Origin: Chrysaora quinquecirrha
Taxonomy: Eukaryota; Cnidaria; Scyphozoa; Semaeostomeae; Pelagiidae
NCBI GenBank assembly: GCA_014526335.1
Contig: JACTAT010000013.1
Span: 3,011,987-3,075,986, forward strand
DNA: 64,000 nucleotides
Direction of reading: 5' to 3'
Part shown: positions 50,101 to 58,827 of the stretch, one piece after another
How the letters are laid out: the number at the start of each line of letters is the position of its first letter
Numbering within the stretch: the stretch's first letter is position 1
The notes under the pieces: generated by a model
What the model was told of the DNA's origin: nothing
Database searches by the model: none
What the model saw: only the letters and a program-made list of their open reading frames with translations
Translations under genes and position numbers: made by a program

Positions 50101-53100
50101 TCCGACCAAACTGAGCTCATGAACACCATAAGAACCAGCTGGATTAGACAAAAATGCCAAAGAACTTTTCGTTGCAGCCCTAGATGGTCACAATAACCCT
50201 GTGGCTGAAGTGGACCATACTGACCCATACGAGCCAGCTGGATTAGACCAAAACACAAAATAACTTCGACACAGCACTAGGAAGTCACAATAACCTTGTA
50301 GCTGAAGTGGAGTCGAAGCAATTATAAACTTGCTTTGATCTTTCAACCAATAGAATTGTCTTTCAAACCCTGTATTAAAGTATTAAATCTCACATCCTGT
50401 TTTTCGGCAATATCCTATCGAAGATTCTAATTATCTTACAAGGCAAAACGTTTAAAATTCAATCTATTTATGTATGCCTTAGAATAGTTAATTTATACCT
50501 ACCCTGAATAAAATTGGTGTGTTGATATATGAAGTAGAACGTAGTTTCGTTGAAGAGAAATTCACAAGACCAGCGTTGGAACTGATTCCAGATTCTTGGG
50601 ACAGTCATAATAACTTCAGCCTAAAACGCAAATCAAGCATTAGTTAGTCCAACTATTAATAAAAGAATCTGGGTACTAGTTTTTTCCCACTTCTTGATAG
50701 TCCGCGTTCTGGCGACAACGTCATTTCGGCTGTTTTCACGTTCTCATGAAAACGCAACAGTTCTGGAAGCTGCAAGAGCGAGTTCCGCAGTCAAACAAGC
50801 TCGAAATTGCGATTTGTGATGAATTTTGCCATTGCTATGGGGGACCTATCGTAAGAAGTGCGGAAGAAACCAATTCGGAATCATATGGTGGGCTCAAGCT
50901 CATTTCTGAAGCTAGCCCAACAATTAGGCCCAAGAAACATGCTAAACAAATTTCAATCCTAACGCCTCTGTACCTTCATGACAAAGACGAAGTTCTCGTT
51001 TTTGTTGCTAAGACTACCTAATAAGCGCTGCACTTTCCGTATGTGACAATTGTGACAATGCAGTTGTTCAAATGACGTAAAAATTCGCCACAGTTAAAAT
51101 CAAAGCATTGGTCAAAACTTGCAATAACATTGAAAGAAGAAGTATTCGGCCTACCTCCATTGATTCACATTCGAGTAATTTTCTAAACTCCAAACTAGTA
51201 GTGATTTCTAGCTTCTGCAACTGCATAATTAGTGTTGATGTATAGCCAAATTCATTCACAGTCCATGGCATGTAGAAATGAATTGAGGATGACGTATCTG
51301 CACAAACATGAATGGCAGAGGTCTCCTGTGTGAAAAAAGAAATGTAAATGAGAAAAACAAGAGAAAAAAGAACTTTATATGAGAAAAACATGAGAAAATC
51401 TGTTCAAGAGAAAAACATAACTTAGACTTACTACTTAGACTTACTACCTATCAGAGCCTCACTTTAAAATAAAGATGAAGCTCTGATAGGAGGGGGGGGT
51501 AGTTGCTCTGTTGCTCCCATCTAAAAAAGCATCATGCCCCATTCCTCTCCTAAAACTAAACTTGTGCCCCGAAGAATTTGGTTTTCTCTCAAGCTCCAAA
51601 GCTTCCAACTACTAATGCTCCCATGCTCCGGCTCGTTTTAAGTCTTGCTCATTTGCCCCAAAACCCCATCAGAGCCTCAAAGATATTTCCACGAAAATTC
51701 TAGGATGTATCTGTTGCTATCTCTCCAGAAGCGACGACAATCCCGGTTGTTTGACACGGACAGGATTCCCTTACTCAACGGCAGCCATCTTCCAGAAAAA
51801 ACGCCGACCCAGACCTCTTTGAAAAGGTCTATTGATGAAATAGAGACGTTACTCACATCATCTTTAGAGAACAGTATATCCATAGTAATTTTATCTTGAA
51901 ATTTCACTCTCAAATCAAATCCAGTGTGAACACGTTTTTCTCCAGGTTGAAGTGGTCGTGTAGGCTGTTGTTCTTGATAGTCACTTGGCAAAAATAACTT
52001 CTGTAGCTTAGCTCTAAACAAAAGAAAAAAGAAATGTATGAAGATAGTACGATAGAAAGCTGTGAGTGGTTTGTATGATACTACTTATCGTAAGACCTTG
52101 AATAAGCCCCCATCACCGAATAAGCCCTCCCACTGAACAAGCCCCACCTCGAATAAGCCCTCAAAATCAAATAAGCCCTCACCTAAGAATTAACTTCTGC
52201 AAATTCGTACTACTGTATCATGTAAAGTATACCTTTGCTTATCTGCCCATGGTCCGTAAGTAATTGTAGTTGCCTTTGTGAAAATCATGTTCAAAGACCA
52301 TACTGGGTCGGATTCTGGGGCCCTGCCTGGATCTTCTGGCACAATCCCTACAAAGAAGACAAAACACTATTACCATTAACTACATTATTCTCTTTAAATT
52401 GTTTGATAGAAGAAAGTCTGCAAGAAATAGCCCATGTTCTCACAGGTGCAGAAAATCATCGGACCCGAGATCAGCATGGCGAAAAGAGAATATTCAGGAT
52501 GGGGAAACCAAAGCAAAACATAAGCATACAGAAAAACGAAGGGGTTCCAGTACTTACGACTGTTATATGTGGCTCTCCGACAACAGTGTCATAACTGTAT
52601 CCTTTCTTGGTAAAGTAAAATGGTGTTTTAGCCCCAGTTGCTAGGATATTAGTAGTAGGTTAACTAATCGAGACCTCGAACCTGGCTGTGACGCCGAACC
52701 CCAACCTCGCAGAGCTTCTCCCAATTTAGCCAACTCGGAAATTTTATAGCGTAGGAAAAAATTTGCAGATAGATTTGTAGAGAGAGACATGCAAATGTTT
52801 CTAAGAGAAAACAGAAACATTTCGTGTCTCCGCGACTCGGGGGACACGTTGCTTACTTGTCACTCGCATGATTGGCCACCCTGGCAGACACGACGAATAC
52901 AATGTCGCACGCGACATGTCTCCTAGTTTAGCTACAGCTGTATACTAACAAGATGGGAACGACAGGAAAGACAGCAAGTTTACCTGGTACATCTTGGTAA
53001 TAGTAAAGCTCTACTTCTCCTGACTGTAAGATAACAAAGCCTTCACCCATGAATCTTGGTGGCCTAAAAACAGGAAAATTCAAAGTCAATGGAATCATTG

Positions 53101-56100
53101 GTCGATAAAGCGCAGAGAATTGCTTGGATGTCAGAAGCACAATACTTTGCTTCCACATAGTGTTGCACGTGCAGAGGCTCAACTTTCGATTGCAACTGAC
53201 GAACATCAATGGGTTAAGTGCATATTTCTGTGGTTAAGTTAATCTTTAGTGCTTCAAAAGCAATATATAGTTAGGGAAATAGATAAGAATCTTTAAGACT
53301 GTAGGAACTAATAGAATGGGCCTCTTGTAAGGAAACCAAGAAAACTTGAAAAGCTAGCAAGCATAACCTCTTCTTTAAAGCACCCTTCTTTTCATACAAA
53401 CGAGCATCAAATTCAAATTTCGGACCTTCCATGATAGATATTCATGATACAAACAAATTGATTTCAAAATAAGCACCTCCCATTTTAAAACGTCACCTTG
53501 AATAAACGACTGCTACTAAAGTTAGAAAATTTAATAAAAGTCGATGCATTACGATGATTCAAAATTCTTACTCAGCTTTCTTTCCGGCATGTCCAGGACT
53601 CTGAGACAGCATCACTCTAACATCTTCACATTTACATTTCACTATATGTGTGTATTCATCTAAGGTCGAAGCAGCCTGTTAAGAAAGAAAATTATAGTAA
53701 TGAATCTTGAGTAAGTTTAAAACTAGGATAACATAACATTGAGAAAAAGCACCAAGTCATGTAACAGAATCTTTAACATAATTGAAAAGAATTACATGAA
53801 GCTTTGCACGACATCGCGGATCAATACACGCTTTTTTTTAAAGGAACCTACCTAAAGGCCCAGTTCTTAAAGTTCCTTATTTTTGGGCCTCTTTTGAGGC
53901 AATTGTAGTTCCAAAAGCCCCTTATAGTTCCTTAATTTTAACTGTACGTACAGTTTCATGACTACTATACAGAGACGTTTGCATGTCAGCAAACCTCAAG
54001 ACTACTTAAGGAAGCATTTGATATATGTGTAACGTACAATTTATGTAATTTTCGACTGCAAATGAATGGAACCGGCTTTCTAATTCTTGATTATTTGCAG
54101 TGATAAAAGTATTCAACATTCAAAAGTTCCTTAATGATTTTCTCTTTAGTAGTATAAGTTCTTTAAATTTTCGGGCCTTCTACATGTGGGTTTATAAAGT
54201 GGTTCTTTATAAAAAAAGCGTGTAAAACGTTATGTTTAGCAACACAAAAGTAAGTTTCTTTTTAATTTGATAGAAATTATTAAGAATAAGAATGAGAGTT
54301 GGATTTACACCAAACAACGACGCCACAGCCACAGCACCTTCTACTTTCAGTAAGTGCTAATCCAAGTTTGGTACAGTGACATGCATCCAAGGGCAGCAAT
54401 ATTACACTGCAGATGCGAGTTTTTCTTACTTACAAACATTTGAGGGTTTTGGAAAAGACTTTTCGAAAATTCAATTTCTCACCGGCGTAGTTGAATATAT
54501 ACCACTAGCACTGTTATAATGAATCCAGAAGGTCGTCTCAGCCAGTTTATTACCAAGAGCTAGTTTCCCCTGCAACAAAGATCAGACGTTGCATTTATTA
54601 AGAAAATACCAAGATATTAACAAAGCTAAATATACAAAGCAATAAGAAGAAGTACTTTTCATACCGAGTTGATGTTGAATTTGATAGTTGGTATCAAATC
54701 ACTCCACTGATATTTGTCACTTTCTTTGGTAGTTGCATTCCTAATTGGATCAAAAAGGAAGAATTGCTACTACAATAAACAGAAAGGATTAACCGAAAAC
54801 ATTTGTCAGTTTACTTTAAATCCATATATGCTGGCAAGGTTTCAGCCGTTTTTGAATCCATGGCAATAAATTTCGTCCGTGTGGAACACTAACGTACCTT
54901 AAATTCCAGCTAAATAGTGTACATATAAAAACTGTGTTCGTGGGTGGTAAGCTTAGCACAGGAGGTTGTTTCTATGTCGATTTCAAATGGTCAAATCTTT
55001 AGAACTCTTTGAAAAAAAACTTAGACTGCAATTATACTGACCAGGGTTCTGGATAGGCACCCTTAAAACTTTAGAAGACTTGGCCTTTTGGAAAAGAAGT
55101 CGGAGAACAGACTTTGTTTCTCTTGATGTTTCTCTTCCCTTTCCAAAGAAGCCGCAGCATTAAGTCCAAATTTAGGACTTACTATAACTAATAGTAGCCT
55201 TTATACAAATATGTATATTTGAAAATAAATGCCGATCTCTTTAAATGGACCTCTCAAATACACCCTCCCACCTTCTAAAAGTTAAGAATATGAACAAATG
55301 CCTCAAGCACTTTATGGACGTAGTAATACGGAAGCAGTTTTTAACCTATTTAGCATTTCTATTAACCTATAGTAAAAGCACCCACAGCAGAATCACAACA
55401 ATAAACATGAGTCTCAACCTACTTTGCTGCAATTTCAGCTCCTTCGATATCAAGATCTGGTAGTGATTTTCTTGCATCTCCATATCGCTCATTTTTGAAA
55501 ATTTCTTGCAATCTATCGTACACGCTTGATCTACAGTAACAAAATTGAGTACACTGTTCAGTTTGTACAGGAAAGTCAATACTACAAAGCAATGCTGTTT
55601 TAAAATATTACTGACTTTAATTGAGTTAAATTTACTTCATGTTTCTTTGTCGAAAATCAGACTTAAACTATAACAAATCTACCTTATCTTACTAAGAAAA
55701 ACACCCTCTTGTGATCGTGCGTTCTCTAAGAACGGGAAGGAAAAGCAAAATTGATAATGCATTGACATCATCATGCTTAGGGAGTATAAGGAAGTTCTTT
55801 GATTCATTTTCATGGGGAAATACTGCTTAATAAACTTCCAAAAGTAGTTCGAGACAAATCATCTTGCCGTGTTCATCATGCTTTCAACGCACTGTTAAGC
55901 ACTGGATCAAACATTCGATCAGATATTGTTGGTCAAACATTTGAAATTTGCTTGTCAAGCGAAATGTCTGGCCGTTTGGCCACGTCCAAAAACATTGCTC
56001 TTCCAACATTTTGTGCCTGCATCAGGCAAAACATGTTTTTGAACTTTTTCAAAATCACCTTGCCACAAATTTCGCTTACTTTTGCTATTCAAGCAATGTG

Positions 56101-58827
56101 TGATCGTTTGGCCGCCTTTCCAACATTACTTGTCATACACTTCTGTTGTTATTGTCAGAATTCAACAACTTTGAACAATTGGGAACCAAGCATCATTTCT
56201 TAACAACAAGACGTTCGTGCTTGCGCAATAGCAAAGGCTTCATTGTTTCAAAATTTTGCACAACAATGTTTTTTGGGCGTGGCCAAACAGTTGTTGTAAA
56301 GCAAATTTAAACTGCTGGACCAACAATGTTTGATCATTAGACGCATTCATTTGTGGAGTTTCGGATGAACCACAGTTTCCTGGCTATACTGCTTTTAGAA
56401 GAGCAGAATCGAATAGCATATTAGATATGATCAATGCTGATGGAAGGTGGCTGGTAGCAACTAGTCAGCTCGAGGATTACCTGTTATAAAGATGAGCTTC
56501 GAATCCATTCAACTGAATAGTCAGTCGACTAATTGAGTCATCATTGTTAGCTAAAAAAAGCATTTTGAAAAGTGCATTAAAATTTTTATCCAACAATGAA
56601 AGCAAAAGAATAGGGCTTGTCAGAGGCCTACAATACCAGACATTCAACATTGGAGGGACAAGAGGGTGTGGTCAGATAAAATTAGGGTGTTATTTTAAGA
56701 ACAAATAACCAGGTCATATCCAACAACACTTTTACATCAGCATCAGATTAAGCCTAATCAATCTTGGTAGTGACTGGAGGGGAGCTGCCCCCATGCCCCC
56801 TTTAGCTATGCCACTGGGACTAGGGAGCTGCAGGACCTCTATCAGGGGTTGCTTCCCCCTAATCAGAAACAATTTTTGCTTAGTTCTCAGTACAAGCAAA
56901 TCCTCTCCTGGTTACTCCTGTAGACCCGGCCAGAAGGTTTCTGGTGCTACCTGATAGACGTGAAAACTAATTGGTATTAGATACCTTCTGGATGTCTTTG
57001 TATGCCATGATACTCATCTGATTCTTCAGGTGTATACCTTAGCCACCAACTGAATATTGCAACACCATCAACAACCCTAACAAATTGAAATGAAAAATTG
57101 TCGATATCAGAACATTCACTGAAGAATTGAACTGCCTTAGGCATGATAATGACAATGGGAATGATGATGATGATGATGATAATGATTATGATGATGTTGA
57201 TAATGATGATGATGATGATGATTAGGACAATCATGATGTTGATTACCATGATGATGATAATGTGGATTATGATTGTGATGATGTTGATGCTCATGATGAT
57301 CATGATCAAGATGTTGATGATCATGATGATCATGATTGAGAGGATGATTTGGATGATGAACATGATGATGATCATGATAATGATCATTATTATGATGATG
57401 ATGACAACGACAATTATAATGATGATGATGATGATGATGATGATGACAATGATGATTATGATGATGATGATTATTATATTATTATGATGATGAGGATTAT
57501 GATGATGATGAGTATGATGATGAAGATGATGGTGACGATGAAGATGACAATGATAATGATTATGGAGATTTAAGCAAATATTATTTTGAAACAAATTTCA
57601 TACAAGTACACAATATACCTGATGCTATAATCTTTTGTTATGTACTTGAAATCTCTAAACATGAATTTTCCAGAGAGAAGTGAGAAGGAGAATGATCCTG
57701 AAATAAAGAAGATGTATTTACAGAGTGTTTTAGTATTTCATTTCTTTCCTAAATTTTGGAGGATTCATAAAAACCCTTCCCAATAATCAAAATCTAGACT
57801 TTGGCAGCTGATGAAAGAGATATTTGAAAAATATATTCGACATTACATTCTTTTGCTGTTTAACTGTTGAAAAACAGGTACAATTTCAAATTTGCTTTTC
57901 TTTTTGACCTACTCTTAGGGGCGTTATTGCAGGGAGGTTCGTAATGAACAGGGAATGTTATGAGGCAGCCAGCAGCTTGTATTTTTCTCTCTCTTGCAAT
58001 GAGGCACAGGCAAAACTGTGTGTTTCAAACCTGGTCTGCAGACTGAGAAATCTGAGACCACCAATCAAGAAGCAAAAATTATGGGTCATTTATGTATCAA
58101 TTATGGTTTAAATCTTTCAAAAGATATGAAGTCACAAGATATCAAGTTTTTTATGCAAAAATTGTAAAAAGCACCCAAAATTTAGTCTAAGTGCAAAGTT
58201 CTACAATCTCAGTGCTTGTATTATCAATTTTAGGAGCATTGAAAGTTTACAATTTTATAAGGGTTTAGACTGAGTGGGGTAAAAAGTTTTGCCAACTTCA
58301 TTCATGGCGTTCAAAGCCTTTATGTATGGAATCAGAAACTTTGAATGCTCATAAAATTAAGAACACAAGCACCAGGATATTGAGACTTTGTATGTAGACT
58401 AAGTTTTGGATGCTTTATACCATTTTTGATATCATATGATTTCAAAAGATCAAATTGCTGTGGGCCATTTAAGGAAATGATATATACCCACCTAATCTAA
58501 AATATGAATCATCAGAGATAAAAAACTTGTTCACAAGCTTGGTCACAATAACACCAATAAGTCTTGAGTTGAAGAATGTGACAAAGAATAACCAGACACT
58601 ACCACACATAGATGCAACGAATACAAAAACAAGACCAGGATACTTCTTGAAATCAAGCGGATTGTTGTTTTTGGCTTTTTTGTTGCAGTTGTTATCGGAG
58701 TTGTGAGGTTTTCGGTTTCTGGAGATGTTGTAACTGTTTCACTTGCATTTTGCTGGTATGATACACAGATGCAGATGAACAGCAAAATTATTAGCCTGGT
58801 GAGAATATTGCACTTGAAACCAGACAT
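8162..58827 (-). CDS. BLTP1: Bridge-like lipid transfer protein 1 (KIAA1109/Tweek orthologue), 59 coding exons
   Basis: Giant tube-shaped lipid carrier of the repeating beta-groove (VPS13/ATG2/BLTP) superfamily. In the known family it is anchored in the ER by its N-terminus, spans membrane contact sites and moves phospholipids in bulk; loss causes Tweek in flies and Alkuraya-Kucinskas syndrome in people. The reconstructed protein is about 4,687 residues, against about 5,000 in vertebrates. Diagnostic blocks include GSFSFSLLSGKFMFRD and PPRFMGEGFVILQSG near the N-terminus, YGPWADKQR, EHNWIDC, FISLSGLQFRGHAFFSD, CGCVGGCRFFG, MSRSTTPDLIK, LACFHGSNFRAQTWALF, DYMGS and near the end ITIPKWLQRGAMDPMD. 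Phase agrees at all 58 GT-AG junctions except for two one-base deficits in A-runs (exon 1 at 58676-58681, exon 16 at 47627-47630). Start ATG at 58827 follows an acceptor at 58844, so a 5'-UTR exon lies upstream. Stop TAG at 8162-8164. Exon coordinates are in the block entries. Confidence 0.95.
9700..10015. repeat. GGGGGCTTATT-type degenerate repeat
   Basis: Recurrent agggggcttatta / gggggcttag words occur between 9750 and 10010 in the intron between exons 57 and 58, with related words at 11110-11200. Related to the gaataagccctc array at 52098-52190 in the opposite orientation. Confidence 0.5.
11934..12411. mobile_element. MITE family B copy 1
   Basis: Starts ggcctggctaaactagga with GACATGTTGCGCGCGAC and ends GTCTCCTAATTTAGCC, so the ends are inverted copies. 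The interior is a direct duplication (about 11990-12190 and 12190-12400), each with gtttctgggagacaacag-like words. Lies in BLTP1 intron 54. No coding capacity. Confidence 0.75.
13592..14045. repeat. 176-bp tandem repeat, about 2.6 copies
   Basis: The word agcagttacagctagttgg starts at 13592 (one mismatch), 13768 and 13944, giving an exact 176-bp period. Copies share taagcttgcctttaggtctg and tgtttcctaaaagttctga. It ends about 20 bp from the exon 53 donor. Confidence 0.85.
14977..15320. mobile_element. MITE family A copy 1
   Basis: Begins near ccaggtcgcaaaacattgct and ends near tgtttgatcgcttggcaagg. Packed with AAACATTG / CAAACATTTG words in both orientations. Intron 51 of BLTP1. Confidence 0.65.
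15880..15950 (+). repeat. SINE family 1 fragment
   Basis: aaggtgctgtggcttcatgg followed by tcaaatccagct matches the head of the tRNA-like element seen in full at 31195-31370 (opposite strand). Confidence 0.5.
16270..16990. repeat. GTTAAC-rich degenerate satellite
   Basis: ACAGTTAACTATAG units recur tightly at 16300-16400, and related TAGTTAACC / GTTAACCAT words continue to about 16990, filling most of the 933-bp BLTP1 intron 49. GTTAAC is its own reverse complement, so the array is strongly self-pairing. Confidence 0.75.
21545..21600 (+). repeat. SINE family 2 head fragment
   Basis: Contains a perfect RNA polymerase III A box, TAGCTCAGTGG, at 21558-21568, followed by aaacgtcgttggc as in the fuller copy at 29813. 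No B box follows. Confidence 0.5.
22661..23786. mobile_element. Foldback (FB-like) element nested in the 5' LTR
   Basis: Flanked by an exact 9-bp duplication TTTAATTAC (22652-22660 and 23787-23795); the uninterrupted 3' LTR shows the same site once. Termini GGCTATCTTTAAAACCTGGA and its complement begin long inverted arms (22661 to about 23119, and about 23388 to 23786) around a spacer of about 270 bp. Each arm contains a 32-bp tandem array made of two 16-mers (ATCTAGAAAACATGGA and ATCTTTAAAACATGGA): about 7.6 copies left (22708-22952) and 5.8 right (23560-23745). Long arms with internal tandem repeats and a 9-bp target duplication match the Drosophila FB element pattern, linked to Mutator-like transposases. 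No transposase is encoded. Confidence 0.85.
24223..24588. mobile_element. MITE family C copy 1, inside the LTR element
   Basis: Ends TACACATTTTTTTTTT...ATAAGAACA and the complement TACACGTTTTTTTT (inverted, 24588 inward). The interior repeats tgttcttaacatgttcttaa-like words in both orientations. Its end sequence matches the element at 53825-54224. Confidence 0.6.
25037..25419 (+). repeat. Intact 3' LTR
   Basis: 383 bp, TG...CA termini with TGTAA/TTACA inverted ends. The sequence from 25055 to 25419 repeats 23790-24152 almost base for base. Confidence 0.85.
25935..26695. repeat. (GACAA)n pentanucleotide satellite
   Basis: About 760 bp of imperfect gacaa/gacag units, filling nearly all of the 857-bp intron between BLTP1 exons 41 and 42. 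On the transcript strand it reads (CTTGT)n, a very long pyrimidine-rich tract before the exon 42 acceptor at 25882. All three frames are open because the unit lacks stops; the long Leu/Ser/Cys frames are not genes. Confidence 0.95.
27792..28228. mobile_element. MITE family A copy 2
   Basis: Rich in tcaaacatttgagattt and gacaaacaatgtttgatc words. Starts near tggccaaacggtcagacatt and ends gaccgttttgctacggcc. Intron 38 of BLTP1. Confidence 0.65.
28850..28990. repeat. Short minisatellite, CAATTGGACACT units
   Basis: Four units of about 37 bp with (c)aattggacactcccaaag and tctttacctaacaa between 28862 and 28985, in intron 36. Confidence 0.7.
29729..29889 (+). repeat. SINE family 2 / tRNA-like element
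   Basis: A box TAGCTCAGTGG at 29817-29827 and B box GGTTCGAATCC at 29859-29869, with tRNA-like spacing. The body does not fold as a standard tRNA, so this is a tRNA-derived SINE. The left flank 29729-29757 is the inverse of 29860-29888 (tggcataccaca ... tgtggtatgcca). Confidence 0.65.
31195..31370 (-). repeat. SINE family 1, fullest copy
   Basis: On the minus strand it reads GTGCTGTGGCGTCATGGTGT followed by a perfect B box GGTTCGAGCCC and a tail ending cgctaaaacaccatttcacc. The head is tRNA-derived. Partial copies occur at 15880 and 58960 (plus) and 50055, 52610 and 54315 (minus). Confidence 0.7.
31955..32390. repeat. TTTA/TTCA-type tetranucleotide-rich tract
   Basis: Long run of tttatttattcat and variants in intron 31 of BLTP1. 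The 65-codon frame inside it is composition only. Confidence 0.85.
35650..35915. mobile_element. MITE family A copy 3
   Basis: caaacaatgtttcaacgttt, tttgacgagcaattttttgc and a terminal tatcgtttggccaaggccgt mark the family. BLTP1 intron 28. Confidence 0.6.
36536..36912. mobile_element. MITE family A copy 4
   Basis: Begins gcctaacgctatgggcaaaa with cgatcaaacattgttggtc and ends gacaaacaatgttttatc followed by gcagggcctaacg, so the ends are inverted. BLTP1 intron 27. Confidence 0.65.
37430..37690. repeat. Minisatellite, about 53-58-bp unit
   Basis: Five to six copies of ccaagcctaatactacaaaa followed by tatacacaatgtttagccaa and tattgt, in intron 26. On the minus strand it yields a misleading open frame (SIRLGQYW repeats). 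Confidence 0.85.
38230..38400. mobile_element. MITE family A copy 5 (truncated)
   Basis: gaaagtgtttgacaaacaaag and aacaatgtttgttcgtttga mark a partial copy in intron 25. Confidence 0.5.
38665..43793 (-). other. BLTP1: BLTP1 exons 21-25
   Basis: Exons: 21 43586-43793, 22 42571-42868, 23 41732-41907, 24 40417-40521, 25 38665-40165 (1501 nt, the largest). Exons 21-22 are Ser/Asp-rich and probably disordered, matching the human phospho-rich linker. Exon 24 has VSIKVHKSIDIIVTPIILQT, aligning to the human VEVKGTVDIVLTPLV. Exon 25 continues with the RYI start, beta-rich sequence, a basic/acidic Ser-rich insertion (about residues 1760-1900), then VEGVWFNLAHPTRL, which matches the human IKEIWFSFAAPT block. 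Intron 23 holds the pogo-like MITE at 40725-41294. Confidence 0.9.
40725..41294. mobile_element. pogo/Tigger-like MITE
   Basis: Ends CAGTTGACATTCGCTATCTC and its near-complement GCGGATGTCAACTG, flanked on both sides by TA (40723-40724 and 41295-41296). The interior repeats cgagatagcgaatgttcga several times in both orientations. The CAGTTGAC-type end with TA duplication fits the pogo branch of Tc1/mariner. No transposase. Intron 23. Confidence 0.75.
44112..44404. mobile_element. MITE family A copy 6, best preserved
   Basis: Left end cctggtcaaaagatcgaaca followed by ttgtttgtcaaacatttgaaa. Right end is the complement, tttcaaatgtttgacaaaca followed by atgtttgatcgtttggccagg. Terminal inverted repeats of about 45 bp. 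Intron 20. Confidence 0.75.
45233..45310. mobile_element. MITE family A copy 7 (end only)
   Basis: Ends gtaatgtttgatcgtttggtcagg, matching the right terminus of the family. Confidence 0.45.
45317..45596. repeat. (CATAAA)n hexanucleotide satellite
   Basis: About 280 bp of cataaa with some cacata and caaaag variants, starting about 23 bases inside intron 19 from the exon 19 donor at 45619. The Phe/Met-alternating minus-strand frames are artefacts of the repeat. Confidence 0.95.
46040..46400. repeat. Intronic duplication, copy 1 of segment B
   Basis: aagcatattctaccacacca through catggatgaactttgaatgc to gaaatggaactgcttacagtc matches 48405-48755 with few differences. It lies in intron 18, while its partner lies in intron 15. 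Confidence 0.85.
46690..47040. repeat. AATCAT/AATCAC-type satellite
   Basis: Runs of aatcataatcacaatcat fill most of the intron between exons 17 and 18. Confidence 0.85.
48118..48390. repeat. Intronic duplication, segment A copy 1
   Basis: gcagtcaacttctattccag to about aaacatatgctgccctcaag, including a partial MITE family A copy (48238-48375). Repeated at 48754-49034. Confidence 0.85.
48405..48755. repeat. Intronic duplication, segment B copy 2
   Basis: Matches 46040-46400 and sits between the two copies of segment A, so the order in intron 15 is A-B-A'. Confidence 0.85.
48754..49085. repeat. Intronic duplication, segment A copy 2 with MITE family A end
   Basis: Near-identical to 48118-48390. 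It continues with the family A right terminus gttggtcgttcggcaaaggcc, which the first copy lacks. Confidence 0.8.
50050..50170 (-). repeat. SINE family 1 copy
   Basis: Plus-strand text gaaatggtgtattagcgcg ... agggctcgaactccgacc ... ccagctggattagac is the reverse of the family consensus. Intron 13. Confidence 0.55.
51433..51495. repeat. Hairpin, CTATCAGAGC arms
   Basis: ctatcagagcctca at 51447-51460 pairs with tgaagctctgatag at about 51476-51489. tcagagcctca recurs at 51669. Intron 11. Confidence 0.6.
52098..52190. repeat. GAATAAGCCCTC short tandem repeats
   Basis: Five degenerate units of about 17 bp (gaataagccc, aacaagccccacc, aaataagccctc) in intron 10. Confidence 0.75.
52610..52721 (-). 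repeat. SINE family 1 fragment
   Basis: aaaatggtgttttagccccag followed by ggttaactaatcgagacct matches the tail of the copy at 31195. Confidence 0.5.
52722..52937. mobile_element. MITE family B copy 2
   Basis: cccaatttagccaactcgga, gagagagacatgcaaatg and a right end cgcgacatgtctcctagttt followed by agcta. The left end is eroded and fused to a SINE fragment. Intron 9. Confidence 0.6.
53825..54224. mobile_element. MITE family C copy 2
   Basis: Ends TACACGCTTTTTTTTAAAGG and CTTTATAAAAAAAGCGTGTA are inverted. The interior repeats aaagttccttatttttgggcc and related words. Same family as 24223-24588. Intron 8. Confidence 0.65.
55905..56345. mobile_element. MITE family A copy 8, largest
   Basis: Starts near ggatcaaacattcgatcag with ttggtcaaacatttgaaat and ends caacaatgtttgatcatta. 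Interior words recur in both orientations. Intron 4. Confidence 0.65.
57145..57570. repeat. GAT/ATG trinucleotide satellite
   Basis: About 425 bp of gatgat with aat, cat and gac interruptions, filling most of the 542-bp intron between BLTP1 exons 2 and 3. Met-, Ile- and Asp-rich frames inside it are artefacts. Confidence 0.95.

Larger units (their letters stand above)
49141..52347 (-). other. BLTP1: BLTP1 exons 10-15
   Basis: Exons: 10 52233-52347, 11 51857-52013, 12 51155-51325, 13 50503-50620, 14 49812-49964, 15 49141-49718. Family landmarks: TTITYGPWADKQR (10), KLFLPSDYQ and a Pro-rich link (11), FYMPWTVNEFGYTS (12), VPRIWNQFQRWSCEF (13), FAPYEWEFRFHFKDYELV and NEHNWIDC (14), LAFCGEALEVTFLLPFTQF (15). 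Exon 15 also holds a Ser/Arg/Asp-rich insertion (about residues 640-690) that looks disordered and poorly conserved, then GSGWVDVCSTPVLVLNIFY, which matches the human WVECWTVPSVMLTIDY region. Confidence 0.9.

Noticed and set aside
56977..57594. 205-codon ORF rich in Ile/His and Met-rich plus-strand ORFs
   Set aside because: Translation of the GAT satellite. Only 56985-57076 within it is a real exon (BLTP1 exon 3).
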